NCBI GenBank assembly: GCA_017644375.1
Contig: JAEPLP010000001.1
Span: 1,038,001 to 1,102,000 of the forward strand
Origin: Prochlorococcus marinus CUG1435
GTDB taxonomy: Bacteria > Cyanobacteriota > Cyanobacteriia > PCC-6307 > Cyanobiaceae
Direction of reading: 5' to 3'
Length of the DNA stretch: 64,000 bases
Shown here: positions 54,382 to 62,687 of the stretch, piece after piece
How positions within the stretch are numbered: position 1 is the stretch's first letter
Layout of the letters: each line of letters begins with the position of its first letter
Position numbers and translations under genes: made by a program
Notes under the pieces: model-generated
What the model was told of the DNA's origin: nothing
Database searches by the model: none
The model's input: only the letters and a program-made list of their open reading frames with translations

Positions 54382-55916
54382 TTTTTTTTCTCTAAACTTG
54401 GTATTAATGTAATTGATGCAATAAGGCCCAGAATCATGATAAAAATAGCTGGTAATATTGCTTCTACCATTCTTTCATCTCCAGCATATTGATATATTCG
54501 AACAGATAATGTATCGAAATCGAATGGTCTTAAAATAAATGTTATGGGTAATTCTTTTATCGTGTCTACAAAAACTAAAAGTGATCCGACAAAGATTGGT
54601 CCTTGGAGTAAAGGCAGATGAATTTTTTTGATGATTCCCAGCCAATTCTCTCCTAAACCAAGTGCAGCTTCATCAAGACCAGGAGAAATCCTCTCAAGAC
54701 TTGAATCAATAGAACCCTTAGAAATAGTTAGAAATCGGACAAGATAACCCCAGATTAGTAAGCAAATAGCAATGAAGTTTAATTTTGAAGAAGAAACGCT
54801 TATTAAAGATAAAGCTAAAACTGTACCTGGTATTGCGTAACCTATCCCCGCAAGGTTTGTTATTAGTTCTAGAAATAAGTTTTTATTTGGACGTCTAGCT
54901 AAGGAAATTATTAACGAGAATAGCATTGTTATTAATGCTGTAAAAAATCCTAAACTAATAGTCCTAAATGATAGGTTGAGTAATTCTAAAGACAACCCTT
55001 TATGAATTTGATCGATATTTAGCAGAACCCAAAAAAAAGGAATTCCAAAAGAGAAAATTGGAGGGAATAAGGATATGATTATTGCCAAAAAAGCTCGATT
55101 TTTTTTTAATTCCCACCCTTGAGAATCTTTTGATGCAGGATTTTCACTCCACCTCTTTGATTTTCTTCGCGAGAATTTTTCAAAAATAATTAAAGTAAAA
55201 ATTATTGACAAGGCTACCAATGATAGTCCAATAGCACTTTTTGGATCACCCTCAATTATCCAATTTTCGGCTATACCTGTAGAAATACTTGGAATATTTA
55301 ATAATGCAAATGTACCTAACTCATTCATTACTTCCATACACATTAAACTTATTCCTGTTATCAATGCTGGCATCGCCATTGGGAAAGCTATTTTAAAGAA
55401 GCTCCTCCATGGCCCAACTCCTAATCCTCTACTAGCATTTATTTGATTAATACCAAATTTATTAAAACTTTCATTTGCAAGAATGAATACATATGGATAC
55501 GTAGAAATCGAAAGTATTAAAACCCCCCACCATAAACCAGTTACCTGATACCCAAAAATACTTCCTAAATCCTGTAAAACAGCTGTTATTAGATATGCTG
55601 GGGCAGCTAATGGAACTAGCTGAAAGATACGAAGAATTTTTCTGAACTTAAAATCGCAATTTGAAAGTAACCATCCATTTATTGTTCCCAAGCCTCCCCC
55701 AAATAAACTTGTCAGTGCTAAAACTTTTAGAGTTCCTAATACCTCTTCTCCTCCAGCAATACCCAATGAAAAATTTCCACTTAAAACATATTGAATTCCC
55801 TCAAGAAGAAAATTGCATATTGGAATGATTACTAATATTGAAACAATAACCGATATGGTAAAAAGAAGTTTTAATTCGTTTACTGCTTTTTTAAATCCTT
55901 TAATTAGTATTTTCAA
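54378..55916 (-). CDS. Iron(III)-type ABC transporter permease (FutB/SfuB-like)
   Basis: The 512-residue protein is a fused two-domain permease with two binding-protein-dependent transport modules. Each has an EAA-type loop, e.g. ASRGLGVGPWRSFFKIAFPMAMPAL near residue 165 and AALGLGENWLGIIKKIHLPLLQGP near 422. About 12 helices are predicted. This architecture is that of SfuB/FbpB/FutB iron uptake permeases. No ATPase or binding-protein gene is adjacent, so the partners are elsewhere. The start is TTG at 55914-55916. It is the last gene of a four-gene minus-strand run with yjbQ, phhB and the CobW gene. Confidence 0.82.
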   Translation of the reverse strand: MKILIKGFKKAVNELKLLFTISVIVSILVIIPICNFLLEGIQYVLSGNFSLGIAGGEEVLGTLKVLALTSLFGGGLGTINGWLLSNCDFKFRKILRIFQLVPLAAPAYLITAVLQDLGSIFGYQVTGLWWGVLILSISTYPYVFILANESFNKFGINQINASRGLGVGPWRSFFKIAFPMAMPALITGISLMCMEVMNELGTFALLNIPSISTGIAENWIIEGDPKSAIGLSLVALSIIFTLIIFEKFSRRKSKRWSENPASKDSQGWELKKNRAFLAIIISLFPPIFSFGIPFFWVLLNIDQIHKGLSLELLNLSFRTISLGFFTALITMLFSLIISLARRPNKNLFLELITNLAGIGYAIPGTVLALSLISVSSSKLNFIAICLLIWGYLVRFLTISKGSIDSSLERISPGLDEAALGLGENWLGIIKKIHLPLLQGPIFVGSLLVFVDTIKELPITFILRPFDFDTLSVRIYQYAGDERMVEAILPAIFIMILGLIASITLIPSLEKKN

Positions 55917-55944
55917 AAATTAATTAAACCCTAATATGTATACT

Positions 55945-57054
55945 CTAATCTGTACTAAATCTACACGATGAGAGTTGCTTCTTAATAGTTTGATGATCTA
56001 AGTCTTTCCCAATTAAAACTATCTTGTTAGATTTTTCTTTTGTCCATTCTTCATCATCTAGAGAAAATCGTTTTCCGGATAGGTGAAAAATGTGTTTTCT
56101 TTCACTCTCCATAAACCATAATATTCCTTTTGCCCTAAATACATTTTGTGAGATTTGATTATCTAAGAAATATTGAAACTTCCTTAGGGAAAATGGTTCA
56201 AATGTCTCATAAGAAACTGATGTAAAACCATCTATATTATTGATCAAATCGTGTGAATGAGAGGAGTGATCGTGTGAATGAGAGGAGTGATCGTGTGAGT
56301 GAGAGGAGTGATCGTGTGAGTGAGAGGAGTGATCGTGTGAATGAGAGGAGTGATCGTGTGAGTGAGAGGAGTGATCGTGTGAATGAGAGGAGTGATCGTG
56401 TGAATTGTCTTTTACATCTTCTTTATCCTTATCGAATTGAAAAGTATCTGTTTCAAATAGACCTACACTCATTATTGTTTGTAATCCAACTTCACTATTT
56501 GTTGATCTCAATATCCTTGGTTCTTTTTTTATTTTATTTATAAATTTTTCGACTTTTTTTAATTGTACTTCGTTGACTAAATCACATTTATTTAGGAGAA
56601 GGATATCTCCGTATAAAATCTGAGAATAGGCGACACTTGTATTATTAATTTCAAAATCAAAATTTTCTCCATCAATGACAGTGATGATTGAATCTAATCT
56701 TACTTTTTCCCGAAGATCTCCAGCTGCAAAAGTCATGGCTACTGGTAATGGATCTGCAAGCCCAGTAGTTTCCACAATCAAATAGTCTAATTTTTCAGCT
56801 CTTTCTAAAACTTTGGATACGGTATTTAATAATTCGCCATTGATAGAGCAACATATACATCCATTATTTAATTCGATCATATCTTCTGAGCCTTCTATTA
56901 TTAAGTCATTATCTATTCCTATCTCTCCAAATTCATTAACCAAAACAGCTGTTTTAAGACCTACTTGATTTTTTAAAATATGATTTAGAAGTGTAGTTTT
57001 GCCAGAACCTAAAAATCCACTAATAATAGTAACTGGCAATAAATTTTTAGACAT
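55945..57054 (-). CDS. CobW-family (COG0523) G3E GTPase with His-rich insert
   Basis: The 369-residue protein has a G3E P-loop, GFLGSGKT at residues 13-20, and the metal-binding CICC at 66-69. ETTGLADP is near 96 and NKCD near 157. A CobW C-terminal domain follows (KGILWFMES, near 310). Between the two domains, residues about 217-268 are a His/Asp/Ser-rich tract made of seven copies of a seven-residue unit. COG0523 proteins are metal chaperones or insertases, many linked to zinc; the His tract probably stores or senses a metal (inference). It lies 28 bp upstream of the permease gene and 29 bp after phhB. Confidence 0.92.
   Translation of the reverse strand: MSKNLLPVTIISGFLGSGKTTLLNHILKNQVGLKTAVLVNEFGEIGIDNDLIIEGSEDMIELNNGCICCSINGELLNTVSKVLERAEKLDYLIVETTGLADPLPVAMTFAAGDLREKVRLDSIITVIDGENFDFEINNTSVAYSQILYGDILLLNKCDLVNEVQLKKVEKFINKIKKEPRILRSTNSEVGLQTIMSVGLFETDTFQFDKDKEDVKDNSHDHSSHSHDHSSHSHDHSSHSHDHSSHSHDHSSHSHDHSSHSHDHSSHSHDLINNIDGFTSVSYETFEPFSLRKFQYFLDNQISQNVFRAKGILWFMESERKHIFHLSGKRFSLDDEEWTKEKSNKIVLIGKDLDHQTIKKQLSSCRFSTD
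56251..56397 (-). repeat. Seven tandem 21-bp repeats in the CobW gene
   Basis: Seven units of 21 bp run from 56251 to 56397, followed by eight bases of an eighth. The only difference between copies is one base, a G or A at position 7 of the plus-strand unit. This corresponds to CAC or CAT, both His, in the coding strand, so the protein repeat is unchanged. The unit encodes DHSSHSH. The variant order across the array is A, A, G, G, A, G, A. This pattern suggests recent expansion by slippage or unequal exchange. It is a coding repeat, not a CRISPR. Confidence 0.93.
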
Positions 57055-57083
57055 TTTGAATAGTTGAAAACAAGTTTATATTT

Positions 57084-57374
57084 TTATTGATCGAAAATTT
57101 TGTTAATTTCCGAAGCTAATGTTTGATCCAGATTCGTAATGCCTCCTAGATCATGTGTATTTAATTTAATTATTACTTTTGCATACACATTCTCCCAGTT
57201 AGGATGATGATTATATTTTTCACAGATTAAAGCAACCTTAGTCATAAAAGCAAAGGCTTCAATAAAATTAGCGAAGTTGAATTCTCTTTGGATTTGTTTA
57301 GATTTAATTTCCCAGCCAGGTATTTTGACAACTAATTCATTCAATTCTTCATCTTGCAAAATGTAGGGTTCCAT
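57084..57374 (-). CDS. phhB: 4a-hydroxytetrahydrobiopterin dehydratase (pterin carbinolamine dehydratase)
   Basis: The 96-residue protein shows the PCD signature KYNHHPNWENVYAKV and LNTHDLGGIT (two conserved His around residues 56-57 and one near 74). PCD regenerates dihydropterin after aromatic hydroxylase turnover, and family proteins without a hydroxylase often have a different role, such as in molybdopterin or as a transcription partner. No aromatic amino acid hydroxylase is seen here. It lies between yjbQ and the CobW gene in a same-strand run (gaps 36 and 29 bp). Confidence 0.9.
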   Translation of the reverse strand: MEPYILQDEELNELVVKIPGWEIKSKQIQREFNFANFIEAFAFMTKVALICEKYNHHPNWENVYAKVIIKLNTHDLGGITNLDQTLASEINKIFDQ

Positions 57375-57410
57375 TAAATAAGAAATCTGACTTATTACAT
57401 TATAGATATC

Positions 57411-57866
57411 TTACTTTTTCTCACCAATTATATGTACATTAATGATTCTTTCCTTTTGATCAAATCGATGTTCCCATAAATAAACTGCTTGCCATGTGCC
57501 AAGCATAATTTTCCCGTCTTGAAAACTCAAAGATAAACAAGTGTTTGTTAGTGATGTTTTAATATGTGCTGGCATATCGTCAGCCCCTTCTTGATAATGT
57601 TTATAGGATATTTCTTCTCTATTTTTTGATAAGGTTAGGTAGGAATCATAGGGAACTATCGATTGCATATACTGTTTTAGGTCCCTCAGTACATTTGGAT
57701 CTGCGTTCTCATTAATAGTTAAACTGCAACTTGTATGAAGTGAAGTTAAATTTAAAATTCCGGAATGAAAATTATTTTTTTTAACACATAAATTTAAATC
57801 ATATGTGATATCAATAAAACCCTCGCCATGGGTAATGAATTTTAATTTTGAAAATATTTGTTCCAT
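57411..57866 (-). CDS. YjbQ family (UPF0047) protein
   Basis: The 151-residue protein has the UPF0047 pattern: GEGFIDITYDL near the N-terminus and TSLHTSCSLTINENADPNVLRDL (His and Cys region) near residue 43. DMPAHIKTSL is near 97, and MLGTWQAVYLWEHR near 121. The HxxC-type and PAH motifs bind a metal in solved homologues. Some members show weak thiamin phosphate synthase activity. It is the first gene of the minus-strand run ending in the iron-type permease. Confidence 0.9.
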   Translation of the reverse strand: MEQIFSKLKFITHGEGFIDITYDLNLCVKKNNFHSGILNLTSLHTSCSLTINENADPNVLRDLKQYMQSIVPYDSYLTLSKNREEISYKHYQEGADDMPAHIKTSLTNTCLSLSFQDGKIMLGTWQAVYLWEHRFDQKERIINVHIIGEKK

Positions 57867-57974
57867 ATAAGTTAAAACTTAATTAATCAATATCCTATTA
57901 TGGATAAAAATGCATGTTTTACTGCAGACATTAAAATTTTTATCTTAAGATAAATTTAATTTCCATTTAAATCT

Positions 57975-59480
57975 TTGGCTGAAACTCATTGGAATAAACT
58001 GGGTGCTTACCTTAAAGAAACACAAATATTAGGTTCAATCCAAAATACACTTTATTGGGATCAGAATACTGGAATGCCAAAGAAAGGTGCTTCTTGGAGG
58101 TCTGAACAACTCACTTATATTGCAAAAGTATTGCATGAAAGAAATTCTTCCGAGGAATTTTCTAATTTAATACAATCTGCTAAAAATGAACTAGCAGATA
58201 TTGAACGAAATTCCGATAATCAACTTTTCATAAAAGATAAAGAAAGAAATATTAGTCTTTTATTGAAGGAATTTAATAGAGAAAGAAATTTAGATCCTAA
58301 ATTAGTTGAGTCTCTAGCAAAGGCAAAATCTAAAGGGTATGAAAGCTGGCAAGAAGCTAAGGAAAAATCAGATTTTAAAATTTTTCTTCCTTTCTTTGAA
58401 GAATTAGTTAAATTGCGGATTGAAGAGGCAAAACAAACATCAGATCAATATTCACCATGGGAAACTTTAGCCCAACCCTTTGAGCCTGAATTAACTTTAA
58501 AGTGGCTGAATAAAATGTTTCAGCCTTTGAAAGACACTCTCCCAGAGTTGATTAGAGGGATTAATAAATCTAAGAAATATCACTGGGATTTGAGTCCAGA
58601 ATCTCAACATAATTTATGTTCTCAATTACTTGATGAGTTTGGGAGAGATAAAGATCTAGTTGTTGTTGGTAAATCTCCCCATCCTTTTTCGATTACGTTA
58701 GGGCCTAATGATTTCAGGATTACGACAAGAATTGTTGAAGGTGAACCATTATCAAGCTTTCTAGCAACTGCTCATGAGTGGGGGCATTCTATTTATGAGC
58801 AGGGTTTGCCATCTCAAAGTCATCAATGGTTTGCTTGGCCTTTAGGTCAAGCAACCTCTATGGGTATTCATGAAAGTCAATCTTTATTTTGGGAAAATAG
58901 AATAGTTAAATCCAAATCTTTTTCAAAAAGATTTTTTAACAAATTTGTTTCGGCTGGATGTTCTCTTAATAATTATTTAGAACTATGGAAATCGATTAAT
59001 CATTTGGAAGCAGGATTAAATAGGGTTGAAGCGGATGAATTGACTTATGGCTTACACATATTAATAAGAACCGAACTTGAAATAGATTTAATTGAAAGAG
59101 GGTTACCTGCTGAAGATATTCCAAAAGAATGGAATAAAAGATATGATGAACTCCTAGGAATTAAACCCTCTAATGATTCAGAAGGTTGTCTTCAAGATGT
59201 TCATTGGAGTGAAGGGGCTTTTGGATATTTCCCCTCATATTTGTTAGGACATGTTATAAGTGCGCAAATATCTTCTCAAATGGAAAGAGACATAGGTTTG
59301 ATTGACAACTTAATTGAAAATGGTGAATATCAAAAGATCATCTTTTGGTTAAAAAATAATATACATAAATATGGTAGATCAGTTAATTGTATGGAGTTGG
59401 TAAGAGCTGTAACTAATGAAGAACTATCGCCAAACTATTTTATTAATCATTTAAGGTCTAAAATAAATGATTTTTGCTGA
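57975..59480 (+). CDS. Carboxypeptidase Taq-type metallopeptidase (M32 family)
   Basis: The 501-residue protein is helical throughout and contains the zinc site HEWGH (near residue 267) with a downstream GIHESQSLFWEN near 296, where the Glu is the third ligand. Family M32 enzymes remove C-terminal residues. The start is TTG at 57975 (L-A-E-T-H-W), since no ATG is found earlier than the first family-like helix. It is divergent from yjbQ, 108 bp apart. Confidence 0.93.
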   Translation: MAETHWNKLGAYLKETQILGSIQNTLYWDQNTGMPKKGASWRSEQLTYIAKVLHERNSSEEFSNLIQSAKNELADIERNSDNQLFIKDKERNISLLLKEFNRERNLDPKLVESLAKAKSKGYESWQEAKEKSDFKIFLPFFEELVKLRIEEAKQTSDQYSPWETLAQPFEPELTLKWLNKMFQPLKDTLPELIRGINKSKKYHWDLSPESQHNLCSQLLDEFGRDKDLVVVGKSPHPFSITLGPNDFRITTRIVEGEPLSSFLATAHEWGHSIYEQGLPSQSHQWFAWPLGQATSMGIHESQSLFWENRIVKSKSFSKRFFNKFVSAGCSLNNYLELWKSINHLEAGLNRVEADELTYGLHILIRTELEIDLIERGLPAEDIPKEWNKRYDELLGIKPSNDSEGCLQDVHWSEGAFGYFPSYLLGHVISAQISSQMERDIGLIDNLIENGEYQKIIFWLKNNIHKYGRSVNCMELVRAVTNEELSPNYFINHLRSKINDFC

Positions 59481-59543
59481 AACATTACTTTTAAAGAATT
59501 TGGTTAGGTGTGAGGATGTAAGATAAACAAAAATAATTTCTTG

Positions 59544-60131
59544 ATGGCAAATCTAAATCAGCCCCCAAGCAGGGTTACTCCAAATTTATTGCACATACTA
59601 AATGCTTTCACTGATAGCTCAAATACAATAATAAACACTATTGTTGAATTGAACTCCAATACCATAAATAAATATGAATTAATTACAGAAACGGGCCATC
59701 TTAAACTTGATAGGGTAGGTTATTCATCACTTGCTTATCCTTTTGCTTATGGATGTATTCCAAGGACATGGGATGAAGATGGAGATCCGCTTGATGTAGA
59801 AATTGTTGGTGTAACTGAGCCATTGATACCCGGATCTATTGTGGAAGCAAGGATTATTGGGTTGATGAAATTTGATGATGGTGGAGAGGTCGATGATAAG
59901 GTAATAGCGGTTCTCGCAGATGATAAAAGAATGGATCATATCTCAAGTTATGAAGAACTTGGAGATCATTGGTTAAAAGAAACAATGTATTATTGGGAGC
60001 ACTACAAAGATCTAAAAAAACCAGGAACATGTACTGTCAATGGTTTTTTTGGGATAGAAGAAGCTGTTAAAGTGATTAATGATTGTGAAGAGAGATACAA
60101 AAAAGAAATTGATCCTAAGTTAGTAAATTAA
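59544..60131 (+). CDS. ppa: Inorganic pyrophosphatase (soluble, family I)
   Basis: Ppa hydrolyses pyrophosphate and pulls biosynthetic reactions forward. The 195-residue protein, from ATG 59544 (a TTG at 59541 is also in frame), has the family I signature DEDGDPLDV (near residue 78) with three metal-binding Asp. KYELITETGHLKLDRV and YPFAYGCIPRTW precede it. DDKVIAVLADD is near 118 and EHYKDLKKPG near 150. It sits 63 bp after the M32 gene on the same strand and is convergent with hemC. Confidence 0.95.
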   Translation: MANLNQPPSRVTPNLLHILNAFTDSSNTIINTIVELNSNTINKYELITETGHLKLDRVGYSSLAYPFAYGCIPRTWDEDGDPLDVEIVGVTEPLIPGSIVEARIIGLMKFDDGGEVDDKVIAVLADDKRMDHISSYEELGDHWLKETMYYWEHYKDLKKPGTCTVNGFFGIEEAVKVINDCEERYKKEIDPKLVN

Positions 60132-60137
60132 CTAATT

Positions 60138-61088
60138 TTATTTTTCTCTAAATTTTTCAAATATTTCGCTTAGTATTTTTTCGGCACCTTGCTGCTTTAA
60201 TTTTTTAGCTAGTTCTTTGCCTACTTCTTCGGGATCATTAATATTGCCAATATATTGATCTTTAATAAGCCTTTCTCCATCAAGAGATGCAACCATACCA
60301 GTAAGGCAAAGTTGTTCATTCTGAATTTTACTATTCACACCTATTGGTACTTGGCATCCACCTTCAAGCTCTCTTAAAAAAGCCCTTTCTGCTAGACATC
60401 TTTGACTGGTGGGTTTATCTTCTAAGGTATTTATAATTTCTAAAACTTTTTTATCATCAGATTTGCATTCAATGCCTAGTGCTCCTTGGCCAACGGCATG
60501 AAGGGAAACTTCACTTGGGATAATCTGGTGAATTCTTGATTCAAAGCCTAATCTCTTTAAACCAGCGGCTGCAAGAATTATACAATCAAATTCTCCTGCA
60601 TCTAATTTTTCAATTCTTGTAATAACATTTCCCCTGATATCTTTGAAAACAAGATGAGGGTACTTATTTCTTAATTGTGCAAGTCTTCTTAGGGAGCTTG
60701 TTCCAACAATCGAACCTTCAGGTAAGTTTTCTAATTTATAACAGTCATTTTTTTTGTTTACTACTAAAGCATCTGCAGGATCCTCCCTTTTTGTAATGCA
60801 TCCTAATTTAAGGCCATTAGGCAAATTGGTTGGTAGATCTTTTAAAGAATGTACTGCTATATCTGCATGGCCTACGAGCATTTGTGCTTCAAGTTCTTTT
60901 GTAAATAAGCCTTTGTCGCCTATTTTTGCTAAGGCTACATCAAGGATTTTGTCACCTTGAGTTGCCATAGCTTCTATGGATACCTCTAAATTGGGAATAT
61001 TCCTTTCTAGTTGATCTTTAACCCATAAAGTTTGAACCATTGCTAGCTTACTTCTTCTACTAGCTATTTTTAGCTTAAAATTAGTCAT
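60138..61088 (-). CDS. hemC: Hydroxymethylbilane synthase (porphobilinogen deaminase)
   Basis: HemC joins four porphobilinogen units into hydroxymethylbilane. The 316-residue protein has [10 protein letters not shown] near the N-terminus and the [12 protein letters not shown] and [11 protein letters not shown] motifs. The dipyrromethane-bearing Cys is in [15 protein letters not shown], near residue 242. The catalytic Asp is in [11 protein letters not shown], near 83. It lies 97 bp after sigA on the same strand. Confidence 0.96.
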   Translation of the reverse strand: MTNFKLKIASRRSKLAMVQTLWVKDQLERNIPNLEVSIEAMATQGDKILDVALAKIGDKGLFTKELEAQMLVGHADIAVHSLKDLPTNLPNGLKLGCITKREDPADALVVNKKNDCYKLENLPEGSIVGTSSLRRLAQLRNKYPHLVFKDIRGNVITRIEKLDAGEFDCIILAAAGLKRLGFESRIHQIIPSEVSLHAVGQGALGIECKSDDKKVLEIINTLEDKPTSQRCLAERAFLRELEGGCQVPIGVNSKIQNEQLCLTGMVASLDGERLIKDQYIGNINDPEEVGKELAKKLKQQGAEKILSEIFEKFREK

Positions 61089-61185
61089 TAAATATTATTT
61101 TGAGTTTGAATTAAAAATTAAGTCGAATTTATTTTAAGCTATTATTTTGCCAGTTTTTAAAGCTAATTATTATACTTAACTTTTT

Positions 61186-62367
61186 TTATTTTATATATTC
61201 TTTTAAAACCCCATTTCGATTTGGATGTCTAAGTTTTCTTAGGGCTTTTGCCTCTATTTGTCTAATTCTTTCTCTCGTCACATCAAAAATCTGGCCAATT
61301 TCTTCAAGAGTTTTCATTCTTCCATCATCAATTCCATATCTCAATCTGAGAACATCTCTTTCTCTTGGACTAAGAGTGGCTAATACTCCTTCCAAATCTT
61401 CTCTTAGTAAAGTTTTAGAAACATCTTGCTCTGGATTTTCTATATCAGCCTCTATAAAGTCTCCTAGTCTTGAGTCTTCTTCTTTCCCTATTGGAGTTTC
61501 TAAAGAAATAGGAAGTTGCGCACTTTTAGCTATAAATCTTAATTTTTCGATTGTCATTTCCATACTTTCAGCGATTTCTTCTTCAGTAGGTTTCCTCCCA
61601 AATTCTTGGCTAAGAACTTTTGTGGTTTTTTTAATTCTGGATATTGTCTCGTATAAGTGAACTGGCAATCTAATAGTTCTACTTTGATCCGCAATTGCTC
61701 TTGTAATGGCTTGGCGAATCCACCAAGTTGCATAAGTGGAGAACTTATAACCTTTTTCATGGTCGAATTTTTCAGCTGCCCTAATTAGACCCAAACTTCC
61801 TTCTTGGATTAAATCTTGAAATGATAAACCTCTGTTCATATATTTTTTAGCAATGGAAACAACTAATCTTAAATTTGATTGAACCATTTTTTCTTTAGCT
61901 CTCCGCCCTAAGAGAAGTCTTCTTCTAAATTTGGGAAGAGGCATATCTATTAACTCGGCCCATTCTCTTACAGATGGGAAATGTCCTTTTTCTGACTCAT
62001 ATTGAGTTGCTAGCTCTTCTAATTGGAGTAAGTCAGCAATTTTTCTTGCAAGCTCAATTTCTTCATCTGGTCTTAAAAGTCTAATTCTTCCAATTTCTTG
62101 GAGATAAACTCTTATTGAATCTTCAGTGTAGATACCTTTTGGCCCAAGTTTTATATTCCCGAGACCTTTATCTTCTTCAGAATCACTAAATTCATTATTG
62201 TTATTTTCAATATTGCTTTCGTTTAACTCAGCAGATGTCTGTAAAGTTTGATTATTTTTATTACTATCTTCTTCAACTACTGTTTCTAAATTTGTATTCA
62301 TTTTTTTATTGATCTTTTTTTTTGAACTAGGCTTGGAATTCTTTGATTCTGCTGCGACTGGACACAT
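61186..62367 (-). CDS. sigA: Principal RNA polymerase sigma factor (RpoD/SigA type)
   Basis: The 393-residue group 1 sigma factor has region 1.2 ([16 protein letters not shown], near residue 82) and region 2 with [50 protein letters not shown] follows, covering -10 recognition. Region 3 is next, then region 4.2 ([19 protein letters not shown]) for -35 contact. The first 75 residues are low-complexity, rich in Asn, Ser, Glu and Lys. It has a good ribosome-binding site, AAAGGAG, six bases before the ATG. Length and full region set suggest the housekeeping sigma rather than a group 2 paralogue, which cannot be fully separated without comparison. Confidence 0.94.
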   Translation of the reverse strand: MCPVAAESKNSKPSSKKKINKKMNTNLETVVEEDSNKNNQTLQTSAELNESNIENNNNEFSDSEEDKGLGNIKLGPKGIYTEDSIRVYLQEIGRIRLLRPDEEIELARKIADLLQLEELATQYESEKGHFPSVREWAELIDMPLPKFRRRLLLGRRAKEKMVQSNLRLVVSIAKKYMNRGLSFQDLIQEGSLGLIRAAEKFDHEKGYKFSTYATWWIRQAITRAIADQSRTIRLPVHLYETISRIKKTTKVLSQEFGRKPTEEEIAESMEMTIEKLRFIAKSAQLPISLETPIGKEEDSRLGDFIEADIENPEQDVSKTLLREDLEGVLATLSPRERDVLRLRYGIDDGRMKTLEEIGQIFDVTRERIRQIEAKALRKLRHPNRNGVLKEYIK

Positions 62368-62373
62368 AATTGA

Positions 62374-62380
62374 CTCCTTT
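62374..62380 (-). promoter_or_regulatory. Shine-Dalgarno site of sigA
   Basis: The minus strand reads AAAGGAG at 62380-62374, with six bases before the ATG at 62367. This is one of the strongest Shine-Dalgarno matches I noticed at a gene start in the window and fixes the sigA start. Confidence 0.65.
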
Positions 62381-62544
62381 CTACGGTGAATTTAACTAGA
62401 TAAAATTTTATTTAGGGCTAATTTGAACATTTAGTAGTAAAGTCCCCTCAATGTTTAAAAAACTTTTCAAAAAATGAGAATAAGAAAAGTTTTTTAAATT
62501 GTTGAAAAATTTAAATAGTGCTATAGATTACCTAAAGTAAAAAG

Positions 62545-62619
62545 TCTTGGGATTTCTCAGACAGGCAGATCATTTTTGAATTTTCATTAAATGATCAGAG
62601 CTTCATGTCTCCCTTAAGA
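62545..62619 (+). ncRNA. Candidate structured RNA or leader upstream of priA
   Basis: Several inverted segments nest around one axis. The inner stem is 62568-62575 with 62589-62596 (GATCATTT/AAATGATC, 8 of 8). Then come a GC pair, 65-66 with 600-601; AGACA/TGTCT at 62559-62563 with 62606-62610; GGG/CCC at 62549-62551 with 62611-62613; and TCTT/AAGA at 62545-62548 with 62616-62619. The combination gives a bulged hairpin about 75 nt long. It could be a small RNA, or part of the 5' leader of priA, or of sigA in the other sense. The strand is assumed. No known family was recognised. Confidence 0.3.
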
Positions 62620-62687
62620 ACAGGATACTTACAATGTGCAAAAAACACTTTGTGGAATGTTCAACAATCCAATACTAAGAAAAAGTT

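Larger units (their letters stand above)
62368..62687. other. 320-bp gene-free region between sigA and priA
   Basis: This is the only gene-free stretch above 300 bp in the window. It should hold the divergent promoters of sigA and priA. The first half is plain AT-rich DNA. The second half (from about 62540) has clearly higher GC than the other gaps and contains nested inverted repeats described as a candidate structured RNA. I see no open frame of useful length and no recognisable known RNA motif. Confidence 0.8.

Noticed and set aside
56251-56397. Possible CRISPR array
   Set aside because: The units are contiguous with no spacers, the period is 21 bp, and the repeats are coding; no cas gene is near.
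56253-56543. Plus-strand frame with a NERSDRV repeat opposite the CobW gene
   Set aside because: The 21-bp repeat is a multiple of three, so it stays open in several frames; the CobW gene has motifs throughout and explains the DNA.
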